A stretch of 64,000 nt of DNA from contig JAFEEG010000018.1 in the NCBI GenBank assembly GCA_018241225.1, positions 1 to 64,000 of the forward strand, given 5' to 3'. Both the position numbers and the translations under genes were made by a program. The DNA comes from Pseudomonadota bacterium (GTDB lineage: Bacteria > Pseudomonadota > Gammaproteobacteria > Burkholderiales > Burkholderiaceae_C). The number at the start of each line of letters is the position of its first letter. Position 1 is the stretch's first letter. Shown here piece after piece: positions 17,717 through 26,799 of this stretch. Below the pieces are notes generated by a model that made no database searches, had not been told where the DNA came from, and worked only from the letters and a program-made list of their open reading frames with translations.

Positions 17717-18691
17717 CTAGCCGGCTCGAACTGCACGCCGTACACGCGGCTGTGGATTCGAAGACACGGCCTTGGCTGGAGCCTTGCCTTCATTCAGTCG
17801 CGCTGGGAAGACCTCGGCCAACCAGTCGACAAATACCCGCAGTCTATGGGTGACATGCCGGGTTTGCGGATACACAACGTGGAAGGGATATGACGCCGGT
17901 CGCCAGGGCTTCAGGATCTCCACCAAGGAGCCGTCGCGCAGCGACGACGCGGCCGCGTACGCAAACGTCTGGACGATCCCCAGCCCTGCAACGCAAGCGG
18001 CCAGATGCGCATTGCTCTCGTTGACGCCAATGCGGTGCTCGACCTTGATCTCAGTTTTCTCGCCGCGGCGCTCGAAGCGAAACGGAACGGCACGGCTGGT
18101 CTGGCTGGACACGTAGCTCACCAGGCGGTGGCCATTCTTCAACTCCTCAGGGTAGGCCGGCGTGCCGTACTGCCTGAGATAGCCCGGCGTGGCGCACGTG
18201 ATCAGCGCTGCATCGCCCAGGTGGCGCGCCACCAGCGTTGAACTGTCCAGCGGACCGCCACGTATGACGCAGTCCACGTTGTCGCCGATCAAGTCCACCG
18301 ACCGGTCGGACACGCCCAGGTCGATGCGGATGTCCGGGTAGCGCGCCACGAAATCCGGCAGCAGTGGGATGAGCACATCGCGTGCAGTGGAGCCGCCGAC
18401 GTCGATGCGCAGGTGGCCTCGTGGTTTTCCTCGCGCGAGATTGAACGAGGCATCGATGTCCTCGAGGTCGCGCAGGACGCGGGTGCACTTGGCGTAGTAG
18501 TCCTGGCCTTCCGGCGTCACTGTGACGCGCCGGGTCGTGCGCTGCAGCAGCGACACCCCGAGGTGGGCCTCCAGGTCCCTGACCAACTTGCTCACCGTGG
18601 CGATCGGCATGTCGAGCGAGTCGGCTGCGCGGGTGAATCCACCTGCCTCCACCACACGCGCGAAGGCGCGCATCGCCAGCAATTGATCCAT
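17717..18691 (-). CDS. LysR family transcriptional regulator
   Basis: A 324-residue LysR protein of the group often found next to short-chain dehydrogenases. The HTH (MRAFARVVEAGGFTRAADSL then ATVSKLVRDLEAHLGVSLLQRTTRRV) occupies residues 6-65. The effector domain includes GHLRIDVGGSTARDVLIPLL and VDCVIRGGPL. It is divergent from the SDR gene, which it presumably represses or activates. Confidence 0.92.
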   Translation of the reverse strand: MDQLLAMRAFARVVEAGGFTRAADSLDMPIATVSKLVRDLEAHLGVSLLQRTTRRVTVTPEGQDYYAKCTRVLRDLEDIDASFNLARGKPRGHLRIDVGGSTARDVLIPLLPDFVARYPDIRIDLGVSDRSVDLIGDNVDCVIRGGPLDSSTLVARHLGDAALITCATPGYLRQYGTPAYPEELKNGHRLVSYVSSQTSRAVPFRFERRGEKTEIKVEHRIGVNESNAHLAACVAGLGIVQTFAYAAASSLRDGSLVEILKPWRPASYPFHVVYPQTRHVTHRLRVFVDWLAEVFPARLNEGKAPAKAVSSNPQPRVRRAVRAG

Positions 18692-18720
18692 GGGTTCTCC
18701 TCGCTATGCGTCGAATCCAG

Positions 18721-18742
18721 ATTATCCACGCATGTAGATAGT
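18721..18742. promoter_or_regulatory. Candidate LysR binding dyad
   Basis: ATTATC at 18721-18726 and GATAGT at 18737-18742 form a near-perfect dyad (5 of 6 positions) across a 10-base centre, with the T-N11-A spacing typical of LysR boxes. It lies between the LysR gene and the divergent SDR gene. Confidence 0.45.
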
Positions 18743-18828
18743 GATTCCATTTAATGCGCTTTTTCATTCAATGGTCGAGGCCTAAAGTCCATCCATCGCA
18801 ACCCTCTATCCACGAAACGGAGCTCATC

Positions 18829-19578
18829 ATGAACAAGCAACTCGAAGGCAAGGTCGCGCTGGTCACCGGCGGCAGCAGCGGCATCGGCCTGGCTGCCGCG
18901 AAGGAGCTGGCTGCCCAAGGCGCGCAGGTCTTCATCACTGGCCGGCGCCAGGCGGAGCTGGATGCCGCAGTCAACCAGATCGGTTCTTCCGCCATCGCAC
19001 TGCAGGCCGACGCATCTGTGCTGTCGGACCTCGATGCGGTCTATGCCCGCATTGCCAAGACCGCTGGCCGGCTGGACATCCTGTTCGCCAATGCCGGCGG
19101 AGGCGACATGATGCCGCTGGGTGCCATCACCGAAGAACACTTCGACCGCATCTTCGGCACCAACGTGCGCGGCGTGCTGTTCACGGTGCAGAAGGCGCTG
19201 CCTTTGCTGAGCAATGGCGCGTCGGTGATCCTCACCTCTTCCACGACATCCATCCAGGGGACGGCCAACTTCAGTGTCTACAGCGCCAGCAAGGCAGCGG
19301 TGCGCAACTTCGCGCGCTCCTGGGCCCTGGACCTGAAGGATCGTGGCATCCGCGTGAACGCCGTGAGCCCCGGCCCCGTACGTACGCCTGGCCTGGGCGG
19401 TCTGGTACCCGATGAGGCGCGCCAGGGGCTCTTCGATTTCCTCGCGTCGCAGGTGCCGCTGGGCCGCCTGGGCGAACCCGAAGAGATCGGCAAGGCTGTG
19501 GCCTTCCTCGCGTCCGACGCTGCCAGCTTCGTCAACGGCATCGAGTTGTTCGTTGACGGAGGAATGGCCCAGGTGTGA
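18829..19578 (+). CDS. Short-chain dehydrogenase/reductase
   Basis: A 249-residue classical [20 protein letters not shown] cofactor site, FANAGGG, catalytic serine in [26 protein letters not shown] with Yxxx[10 protein letters not shown] and [10 protein letters not shown]. The start at MNKQLEGK fits the family; the frame continues upstream without support. It is divergent from the LysR gene at 17717-18691 and followed 28 bases later by a small NTF2-like gene in the same direction. Confidence 0.93.
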   Translation: MNKQLEGKVALVTGGSSGIGLAAAKELAAQGAQVFITGRRQAELDAAVNQIGSSAIALQADASVLSDLDAVYARIAKTAGRLDILFANAGGGDMMPLGAITEEHFDRIFGTNVRGVLFTVQKALPLLSNGASVILTSSTTSIQGTANFSVYSASKAAVRNFARSWALDLKDRGIRVNAVSPGPVRTPGLGGLVPDEARQGLFDFLASQVPLGRLGEPEEIGKAVAFLASDAASFVNGIELFVDGGMAQV

Positions 19579-19606
19579 CGCGTCGGCGCATTCAAGGAGA
19601 AGCATC

Positions 19607-19984
19607 ATGAACACGAGCGCTCAAGAGATCGAGACGGCGCAGCGTCTGATCGACCTGCACTTCGAGATCTGGAATCACACGGACAAGGCTGCGCGTCTTG
19701 CGAAGTTCGCTGCCGTCTACGCTCCAGACTTCTTCGTCGCTGACTATGCCGGCAAGGCTCGCGGCTTTCATGAGGTCAATGACCTCATCGAGAGGGTGCA
19801 GTCAGGGCACGCCGGGTTCGTCTTCTCACCCGACCCCATCGCCTGGAATCACGGCCTGGGCCGGGTCTCCTGGGGCTACGGCCCCAAGGCACAGACCCAT
19901 CTCATTCGGGGCGAAGACATCTTCACAGTCAGAGACGGTAGGCTCTCCAGCGCCTATGTGTTCATCGACAACGCATCTAGATGA
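19607..19984 (+). CDS. NTF2-like/SnoaL-type small protein
   Basis: A 125-residue protein starting after an AAGGAGAA ribosome site. Residues 8-120 look like a nuclear-transport-factor-2-like alpha+beta cone (AQRLIDLHFEIWNHTDKAARLAKFAAVYAPDFFVADY, then a beta-rich C-terminus ending VRDGRLSSAYVFIDN). Family members include SnoaL cyclases, steroid isomerases and many uncharacterised proteins. It is probably co-transcribed with the SDR. The specific reaction is unknown. Confidence 0.8.
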   Translation: MNTSAQEIETAQRLIDLHFEIWNHTDKAARLAKFAAVYAPDFFVADYAGKARGFHEVNDLIERVQSGHAGFVFSPDPIAWNHGLGRVSWGYGPKAQTHLIRGEDIFTVRDGRLSSAYVFIDNASR

Positions 19985-20099
19985 AGTGCGATCTGCAGCG
20001 AAAGCCATCGTTCAATACGGGCATCCCGAACGACTAATAAACCGTGCTCTGCCACTGTTTGCGCCAGCCACGGCCCGAGCACCAATCGAGACAAGCCGA

Positions 20100-20306
20100 T
20101 CGGATACAATTACCCCCTCAAGCGTGGATCTATCCCGCTGAGCTGCCTGCGCAGGCAACGCCGAATCTCACGGCGGCACGTCGAACAAGAGCCACCACGA
20201 CGAGAAAAACAATAGGTGACTCCTGCATGTGAATGTGCCGTAACGTGGGCCGCGTAAGTGCCCACGACCAACTCTTCAAATCAGCTCGCCGCGTGCGGGC
20301 TTTTTT
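20100..20306 (+). ncRNA. Candidate small RNA or leader with intrinsic terminator
   Basis: A GGATACAAT -10-like element lies near 20100. About 180 bases downstream, GCTCGC and GCGGGC form a short stem around 20284-20300, followed by TTTTTT. No coding frame of quality spans the segment, and it contains several short inverted repeats. This could be a free sRNA or a terminated leader. The call rests on promoter and terminator resemblance only. Confidence 0.3.
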
Positions 20307-20659
20307 CGTTTCTGACGAATGCACTCTGAGGCCAGCGAGCTTGTCCACGGGCATCGTGGACATAGTTGTGGACAACAGCTTGCGAAACCCTGCGAAGTGG
20401 CTCCTGGCTTGCGTTCCGACAAATTGCCCGTCAAACAGGCAGTTGTCCTCACCGAGTGCGAACGGGTCCGGCCGCCCTGCCCGACTCGCAGCGTTAGTGG
20501 TCTTTCAGACCAACGGACACGCATGACCGCAAATGAACCACTATGCGGCCATTCGGGGTGCGTACCGAAGTCCGAGCTCTCATTCGTCCGGCGCGTCGCA
20601 GATCGCGACAACGAGTGCACCCTCAAAGGAGTCCCGTCGACGGCGTAGTTAAGCCATTG
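20307..20659. other. Intergenic, no supported gene
   Basis: Short frames are present on both strands, but none has a ribosome site or protein-like composition. The segment separates the SDR region from the HEPN/macrodomain-like pair and may contain the left border of the accessory island. Confidence 0.5.
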
Positions 20660-21664
20660 CTACGACAGAGGATTGAAAAGGCTGCCGGCCGAGCCGAGGC
20701 TGATCAGCCTGACGTCCAAGTCGAACTGGAGCGCCTTGTCGACGGCGATGCGGATTGAATCCTCAATCCACAGAGGCGCGTTGCCGAACGCGCCACCGCC
20801 CAATCGGGTGAGAAGGACAATATTGGAGCCGCCGCTTCGAGCATTCAGCACCCCAGCCCACAGGGTGGCTTCGTAGGCTGCCTCAAGAATGAGCCGCGCG
20901 AAACGCTCCCAATAGACCGCGGGTACGTCGCTATACGCGACGGGAAGCGCGGAGCAGAACACCTGCGAAACGCGCTGCCCCCGCGCAGATGAATCGGTGA
21001 CTTCGACCTGGCTGTGCACGCCGATTCGAAGTTCTCCCTTCAGCGCTTCCCGCGATTCCTTGTCCTGGTTCTCCAGGTGTCGCGAGATCGCATCCAGCGA
21101 CGACCGTGGGCACATTGCGTATCCGTTGCGCATGGACCAGAGCGTTGCGCGCGGGATGTCGAGTGCCTGGCCAAGTGCGTTGCCGATGGCCGCTAACCCG
21201 TCGAGTTGCCTGTCGCGCATCTGGCCGGTCGCGCCCTGAACCGGGACGAAATAGTTGCGGTAGATGGTCGCTGCGCCCGCTGCCATGGCGCATGCGGGCC
21301 CCTGCGTCCCGTCTTGCTCGTACCGGCCGACGCCGGCTTCGGGCGTGACGTCCGGGCCGACCATCTCCAGCAGGTTGAACTGTGAAGCAACCTGGAACAA
21401 AGCGCCGGCGTACTCGTGCGACGCGTGCATCTTGCGCACATCGCCCACAGCCGTGCTGAACTTCAAGCGCCGCGCCGCGCCATCGACTTCCCCCACTCTG
21501 TCGCGCAAGGTCTGCAGCGACACGAGTTCGAGAATGCCTGCGTCGTAGCTCTTGCCGTTGGCCGACGATCGGATCAATGTGCCTTCTAGCGTAAGGCGCT
21601 GCCGGGTATCGCTGTATTCCCGCTCCTTGAAGCCCATCAGCTTTTCAAACCAATCCATTGCCAA
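20660..21664 (-). CDS. Uncharacterised protein with macrodomain-like C-terminus
   Basis: A 334-residue soluble protein. The N-terminus (MDWFEKLMGFKER) has no recognisable domain. The C-terminal 60 residues carry NIVLLTRLGGGAFGN (last GGGAFGN at about 289-295) followed by WIEDSIRIAVDKAL and DVRLISLG. That is the strand, glycine-rich loop, helix and strand pattern of macrodomain-like ADP-ribose-binding folds. The fold assignment is by motif resemblance only. It starts 32 bases after the HEPN/LOTUS gene in the same direction, so the two are very likely an operon. Confidence 0.7.
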   Translation of the reverse strand: MAMDWFEKLMGFKEREYSDTRQRLTLEGTLIRSSANGKSYDAGILELVSLQTLRDRVGEVDGAARRLKFSTAVGDVRKMHASHEYAGALFQVASQFNLLEMVGPDVTPEAGVGRYEQDGTQGPACAMAAGAATIYRNYFVPVQGATGQMRDRQLDGLAAIGNALGQALDIPRATLWSMRNGYAMCPRSSLDAISRHLENQDKESREALKGELRIGVHSQVEVTDSSARGQRVSQVFCSALPVAYSDVPAVYWERFARLILEAAYEATLWAGVLNARSGGSNIVLLTRLGGGAFGNAPLWIEDSIRIAVDKALQFDLDVRLISLGSAGSLFNPLS

Positions 21665-21696
21665 CCCCTCGTGTTCGCATCGTGGTGTGTGCGACG

Positions 21697-22566
21697 CTAT
21701 TGACCATTGATTTCTACAGCATCCAAGCTTCGGTACCAGGTGACGCCTTTCAGTTCGCCGGTTCCCTTTTCCCTGCGGATTCGGAATAGTCCGGACTTCT
21801 TCAGCACCTCCCTCCAGCTTTGACAGAAGTACCTGTGCGGCTGGTGGTTGGGGTGGGTGGCGCGCATGGCCTCTAACGCCAAGTCCAGTCGGGTCATCTC
21901 GCCGGGCGCCGTTTCTTTCTCCTGGTGGCGTAGCAACGCGACCGCCGTGCTGTTTGGCCAGTCGACAGTACCGTCAGGCATGATGCCGTCGCAGAAGTCA
22001 TCGAACTGCCGACTCCTCACAAACTCCGCGAAGTACTTCGCAGCCTCCATCGAGGATTTCGCCCACTGCTGGATTTCCTCGTAGTTGGCCTTGGACAGCG
22101 CAAGGCCTTCCTCAAGCGAAGCGCCTGCCCTTTCGCACCCTTCCTGCGTGCCCAGGTCGTGGTCGTCCAGGAAGTGATGAACGATTCGATTGCGCAAGTT
22201 CTTGAACGCATCCAGCCTCGACTTCGTTCGCTCCAGTTGGTCGGCGGGCATGGCCAAGGAGAGCCGGGTGCGAAAGACCACCTTCTTCGGGTCGCCCAAA
22301 AGCTCACCGTCTTCCTCAGGGTCTGGTTGACCCAATTCTCGAAGGTACGTTCGATTGATCTCATCGAACAGATAGCCCATCGGCTTGGTGCTGAACATTT
22401 CGATGCGCTTCTGCTGATTGACCACTACCGTTTCCGAAGTGCCGTAGCTGAAACTGTCGACGACCAGTGCCTTGAGCAACTTCTCGTAGTGCTGCACGCG
22501 AAGCAGAAAGCGCCCCAACTTCTGATGGACTATGGCTTGTTGTTCATCAAGGTCTGAATCGCTCAT
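21697..22566 (-). CDS. HEPN-like plus OST-HTH/LOTUS domain protein
   Basis: A 289-residue protein. Residues about 10-210 are all-helical and contain RNRIVHHF at 125-132, which fits the RX4-6H motif of HEPN ribonucleases. The C-terminal 65 residues (LALEAMRATHPN, SWREVLKKSGLFRIRREKGTGELKGVTWYRSL) match the OST-HTH/LOTUS RNA-binding winged helix. The ATG at 22566 was chosen for its GGAG site. HEPN proteins often act as RNA-cleaving effectors in defence or toxin systems. The partner gene downstream encodes a macrodomain-like protein. Confidence 0.75.
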   Translation of the reverse strand: MSDSDLDEQQAIVHQKLGRFLLRVQHYEKLLKALVVDSFSYGTSETVVVNQQKRIEMFSTKPMGYLFDEINRTYLRELGQPDPEEDGELLGDPKKVVFRTRLSLAMPADQLERTKSRLDAFKNLRNRIVHHFLDDHDLGTQEGCERAGASLEEGLALSKANYEEIQQWAKSSMEAAKYFAEFVRSRQFDDFCDGIMPDGTVDWPNSTAVALLRHQEKETAPGEMTRLDLALEAMRATHPNHQPHRYFCQSWREVLKKSGLFRIRREKGTGELKGVTWYRSLDAVEINGQ

Positions 22567-23062
22567 CTGTGCTCCTGTCCTCAGGAGCATTCTGCCCGGA
22601 GGGCACGGCCTCGGTGTAGGCCCCGCCCCTCACCTCAGCCAACTCTTGGCACCGTTGCGTCCTTCACCTCGATGAGCGCGGGTGTCTACAAGGTGGATCG
22701 CTTTCAGTAAATTCGCGCAACCTACGCCAGATCCCCTGTGGCCGCTGCTGCCCCCAATTGAAGCCCTTCGCGTTGTTGGTCTCTTCGCCGGAAAGCCGTG
22801 ATCCGACGAGTGGGTCGACCAAGTGCCAAAGCGGGGCAGTCCCAGTTGGCACTTCGGATGTAGGCAGGAAGGACTTAGCCCGTTGAGGTAGCGCGTGAGG
22901 GGCTCTGCTTACAACTGGGCGAGTTCGGTAGACAGATGCGCCGATTCCGCGGCGAGGTGCCTCCTCCTCAATATTGAGGAGGGCCTGAGCTTCCTATCAG
23001 GCCACTGCGGCCACGAAAGCTGGGACCTCACAACGCGCAAGGACTTGGCGGTAAGGCGACGT
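22567..23062. other. Intergenic, no supported gene
   Basis: About 500 bases upstream of the HEPN/LOTUS gene. The right part has short frames only. It should contain the promoter of the HEPN/macrodomain-like pair, but no clear operator dyad was found. Confidence 0.45.
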
Positions 23063-23278
23063 TCAGCGCTGAAGCGGGTTTAGGCAGGTGCCGTTGTCCA
23101 TCTCGAAGAAGCCGCCTTCGCTGAACTTGACCTGTTGACCACTCTCGAGGACATACAGCGCCGCGTCGCCATTGCTTCCAATAGCGCCAACCTGTCCCTT
23201 AGGTTGCCTTAGCCTGTAAACGATGACCTCATTTCCGAATGGGTCACAAGCCACTATGACTTCCCTCCTGATCCTCAT
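23063..23278 (-). CDS. Small hypothetical protein
   Basis: A possible 71-residue protein with balanced composition (EVIVACDPFGNEVIVYRLRQ, then GSNGDAALYVLESGQQVKFSEGGFFEMDNG). It looks like a small beta-rich protein. There is no strong ribosome site before the ATG and no recognised family. It is read in the same direction as the HEPN/LOTUS gene but 500 bases away. Confidence 0.45.
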   Translation of the reverse strand: MRIRREVIVACDPFGNEVIVYRLRQPKGQVGAIGSNGDAALYVLESGQQVKFSEGGFFEMDNGTCLNPLQR

Positions 23279-23563
23279 CCTCGCCCCTTTTTCGAACTGG
23301 TCGATTGACGCGGATCATTGTCAAATTTCTGTCATTTTCGTCAAGCGTGATTGACCCAAACCACGTCCACCGGGATGCTCGTGGTCACTCCGTTTGATCT
23401 GTCCAACAGATGCGATTGACGACAGCGTTCAATGCCAACTTCCGCGAAGGTGAACGTCAGTCCTTTTCTCAGAAGCACGCGTATCGCAAACTGAAACCCG
23501 ACGGTGCTCGAGTGAACCAGACCCTCGCCATTACGACGCGGTCGCCGCCCTGACCCGCTCCCG

Positions 23564-24007
23564 CTATTCGCCCGGCAAGCGCTTGATGAAGCGCACGGGT
23601 CCATCCAACAGGTCGTCGAGCTTCCAGCCGAGGTGCCGATAAAAGCCATTGGCGCGAACGCGCTCGTCGTCGTCTGTCACCAGCCAGATCTCCTCGCACC
23701 CTTGGGAGAAAAGCCACCCCTCGGCCTGATGCATGAGTTGGCGGCCCAAACCTTGCCGCTCGTAGCCGGGGCGCACGAACATGGCCACGATGCGAGCTTC
23801 CAAGGAGCTTGCAAGCACGAAGGCCACTACGTTGCCGTCGTGTTCGGCGACCCAGGCGCGCGCGTTCTCGTCCAGGAGCGCGGGAAGGGTTTGTGGCGTG
23901 ACGCCCTGCGAGGCAAGTTCCTCCAATGACATTTCGTTTTCACGCACGCTGGTCCGAATGTCGAAGAAGGCAGGAATATCGGCTGGGACGGCGGGGCGAA
24001 TTCGCAT
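23564..24007 (-). CDS. GNAT family N-acetyltransferase
   Basis: A 147-residue acetyltransferase beginning MRIRPAVPADIPAFFDIR. The acetyl-CoA loop is VRPGYERQGLGRQLMHQAEGW (motif A, Q/RxxGxG/A), preceded by VAFVLASSLEARIVAMF and followed by NGFYRHLGW (motif B). An upstream ATG would add 14 residues that lack family character. Substrate unknown; members acetylate amines, aminoglycosides or protein N-termini. Confidence 0.9.
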   Translation of the reverse strand: MRIRPAVPADIPAFFDIRTSVRENEMSLEELASQGVTPQTLPALLDENARAWVAEHDGNVVAFVLASSLEARIVAMFVRPGYERQGLGRQLMHQAEGWLFSQGCEEIWLVTDDDERVRANGFYRHLGWKLDDLLDGPVRFIKRLPGE

Positions 24008-24226
24008 GGCGGCAGGATGAATTCGGAAGTTCTCGACGGTATCACGCACGCCGTTTCAGCGCATCGCCAGGCGCCTTCCACGAGCGGCTACGTCGTCCCA
24101 CGCCCAAAAGCACGTCACGAATCACCCGTATGATCCGTCCAAGAATGGCGAGGCGTGTCCTCACAAGTGCCGACGCTCGACTGCTCCGGAGGTATCCCGA
24201 TGGTCCACGCTGCTGCGCTGGCAGGC

Positions 24227-24484
24227 TCAAGGGATCCACAAACTGGCAGCTTCGAGCCTTGAGCCCTTGCCGTGCGGCATGATCAGGTCGACGGCGACCC
24301 GATCCCCTGGCTTCAGCTTCGAGATGTCGAAGACATCCGGTCGTACATAGACGTCCGCTACCTGTCCCTGGTCATCGCTCAGCCAAATGGTGTCGTCTCG
24401 ATCGCTTACGGTGCGAACCACGTAGACGCCACACAGCGCTTGCGCGATGCGGCGCGTTCGCGCGGCCCCTACCAGAACTTCCAC
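24227..24484 (-). CDS. Hypothetical protein, small beta-rich
   Basis: An 85-residue protein with a clear beta-barrel-like C-terminal part (TIWLSDDQGQVADVYVRPDVFDISKLKPGDRVAVDLI), suggestive of an OB-like or PRC-like fold. It overlaps the upstream small gene by 16 bases, suggesting coupled translation. No function can be assigned. Confidence 0.55.
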   Translation of the reverse strand: MEVLVGAARTRRIAQALCGVYVVRTVSDRDDTIWLSDDQGQVADVYVRPDVFDISKLKPGDRVAVDLIMPHGKGSRLEAASLWIP

Positions 24485-24678
24485 AAAGGGCGTCGGCGCG
24501 GCGGTGGCTCCAACACGGCCCCGACGGTGGTTTCACCTGAGAAGCGGCGCCGAACCTCGCGCTCGTGTTCGTGCGCGGGGCCCCGGGCATCGCGATGCCC
24601 GCGCAAGGCCAGCAGCCGAAGCTGATGAGCTCGATCGAGCAGGTCCTCGTCTGATAGGTGGGCCGGTTCGGTCATCAT
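24469..24678 (-). CDS. Hypothetical 69-residue protein
   Basis: Begins MMTEPAHLSDEDLLDRAHQLRLLALRGHRD and ends RRRPLWKFW. The highly charged central helix (AHEHEREVRRRF) and the conserved-looking aromatic tail suggest a genuine small protein rather than a shadow frame. It overlaps the next gene on the same strand by 16 bases. Function unknown. Confidence 0.6.
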   Translation of the reverse strand: MMTEPAHLSDEDLLDRAHQLRLLALRGHRDARGPAHEHEREVRRRFSGETTVGAVLEPPPRRRPLWKFW

Positions 24679-24839
24679 GGCCAGCCCATTGTGCCGCGCC
24701 GCCAATCTCGTGTCATGGCGAAGGCTTGCGGCGCGGCCGTCCTGCCCTTGCCGCGTAGGCAACGGCAGTCGGATGGCGCGTGCCATGGGCAGGCCCTGTT
24801 GTCGCCCGCTCCGGCTTGCTGTTGGCGCCCCCAGGAGGC

Positions 24840-25259
24840 CTAGCCTACGAAACCTGCGTTCAAGGATTCGATGTACCGGATGACATCGTCAGCGCGTCCA
24901 TCGCTGACCAACGTCTCGGCCGTCTTGCCTCCAAAGGGTGCCAGCGGCTCGTTCTGGTACCAGGCGATGGTGCGATCTAGGTCGCCCGCGCTGACAGCGC
25001 AGGCGCTGCACAAAACCCTCGCGCTTTCGTCGAGGAAAGCTTGAATGTCAGGCGCGCCTGGCGCTTGCGACACGGTGTCCCGGTGAACGCGCGCCAGCCG
25101 AGCGAAGGCGTCCACATCCAGCTTCATGAGGGCCATGAACTTGTGGGGCGACAGGAGGCGTCGCCCGTCCACTTCGTCCTGGAGCACGGCCAAGAAGTCG
25201 AATGCCGGCAGCGCTGCGCCTGGGGCCGCCGCGGAGGGTGCGTTGGAAATGGATGCCAT
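24840..25259 (-). CDS. Antitoxin Xre/MbcA/ParS-type toxin-binding domain protein (orphan)
   Basis: A 139-residue protein whose last 45 residues (IAWYQNEPLAPFGGKTAETLVSDGRADDVIRYIESLNAGFVG) are the DUF2384 toxin-binding domain found in Xre/MbcA/ParS antitoxins. The N-terminal part contains a short helix-turn-helix-like region (DAFARLARVHRDTVSQAPGAPDIQAF). The RES-type toxin gene that normally accompanies it is absent on both sides. It may be an orphan antitoxin (anti-addiction) or a stand-alone regulator. Confidence 0.8.
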   Translation of the reverse strand: MASISNAPSAAAPGAALPAFDFLAVLQDEVDGRRLLSPHKFMALMKLDVDAFARLARVHRDTVSQAPGAPDIQAFLDESARVLCSACAVSAGDLDRTIAWYQNEPLAPFGGKTAETLVSDGRADDVIRYIESLNAGFVG

Positions 25260-25462
25260 GGAGCAGGAGTCTGCGCCAAAGCTGACACTCAGTGGGACCT
25301 TGGCGCACGGTTCGCCGCGCCATCGCGGGCGCAGCGGCTAGGCGGCGGGTGCATCTGGCCACCGGTCTTGACCGATTCTCGACACCAATTACCCCCGATA
25401 ATCGAACGGTATCGTTGGCCTTTTGGCGTGTTCTCGATACCTTTTGAATACCGCTTGGCAAG

Positions 25463-26568
25463 ATGGTTGGACGGCCTGCTCCCTTCGCTGACTCGGCGCC
25501 GGTGCCTGCGCTGAAACGCCACCCGCTGCTCGATCCGACGCAGCTGTCGGCGCTCACGCGCGACGCCGTGCAGAACCTGCTGCGCGAAGGCGAATCCCAA
25601 AATACCCTCGCCTCCTACCGCTCGGCGCTGCGCTACTGGTCGGCCTGGTATGCGGCGCGCTACGGTGAAGGGCTGCGCCTGCCGGTGGCCGTGCCCGTGG
25701 TCGTGCAATTCATCGTGGACCATGCGCAGCGCAGCGCAGCACGCGCGCGGGCCTGGCCATGGAGTTGCCGGCGTCCGTGGACGAGGCGCTGGTCGCCGCG
25801 GGCTACAAGGGCAAGCGCGGGGCCCTGGCCCTGAACACGCTCATCCACCGCCTGTCGGTGCTCTCCAAGGCGCATCAGCTGGCCAAGGCGGCCAATCCAT
25901 GCGCGGATCCGATGGTTCGCGAGCTCCTGGCCAAGACGCGGCGGGCGTACGCCAAGCGCGGCGCCCTACCGCGCAAGCAGGCGGCCCTCACCAAAGAGCC
26001 GCTGCAGGCGGTGCTGGCCACCTGCGATGAATCGTTGAAAGGCCTGCGCGACCGGGCTCTCCTCCTGTTTGCCTTTTCGACCGGCGGGCGCCGGCGCTCG
26101 GAGGTGGCCAATGCGAGCCACGAGCAGCTGCGCCGGGTGCAAGACGGGCAGTACCTCTTCACCCTGGGCCACTCGAAGACGAACCAAAGCGGCCAGGCCC
26201 GTCCTGAAGACGTGAAGCCCTTGGTGGGGACGGCCGCCCAGGCGATGGACGCCTGGCTCGCGGCCAGCAAGATCACCTCCGGCGCCCTCTTCCGCCGCGT
26301 GCGCAAAGGCGGCCTCATTGCCGAGCCGCTGAGCGCCGCGGCCGTGCGCGAGATCGTGAAGACACGCTGTGCGCAAGCCGGTGTGGAAGGCGAGTTCTCG
26401 GCGCACTCGCTGCGCTCCGGCTTCGTCACCGAGGCCGGCAGAAGGAAAATGCCGCTGGGGGACACGATGGCGCTGACGGGGCATCGGAGCGTGCCGACGG
26501 TGTTGGGATATTTTAGGGCGGAAGGCGCCCTCAGCTCGCCGGTGGCGCGGCTGATGGACGACGAGTAG
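25463..26568 (+). pseudogene. Tyrosine recombinase/integrase, frameshifted
   Basis: Two overlapping plus-strand frames form one integrase. The first carries the N-terminal SAM-like core-binding domain (GESQNTLASYRSALRYWSAW) and loses frame near 25740, within a GC-rich GCAGCGCAGCACGCG run. The second starts at MELPASVDEALVAAG and carries all catalytic residues: Arg in TGGRRRSE, Lys in GHSKTNQSG, HSLRSG, TGHRS and the Tyr in VLGYFRAEG. Without frameshifting the gene is dead. The catalytic C-terminus recurs at 51571-51834. It leads a cassette of small genes ending in SRAP. Confidence 0.85.
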
Positions 26569-26799
26569 CGAGGTTTCGGTTCGCTCGCTGCGCACCAGGC
26601 TGGCGTGCCTGGCCCGTCGCCCTGCCCGCCTTGTGTCTGGTCATCGATCTTGCTCAACAAGTCTGGGCCAACCGGGGGGCGCTTTTGCCGCGTTTCTTGC
26701 CAAGCAGGACCTTGGGGCTTGCCAGCCAGTAACGGCCAGCATGGGCAACCCGTTGCAATCCCGATGCCGCCACGCGTTGCCTTGGCATCATGGAGCCCC

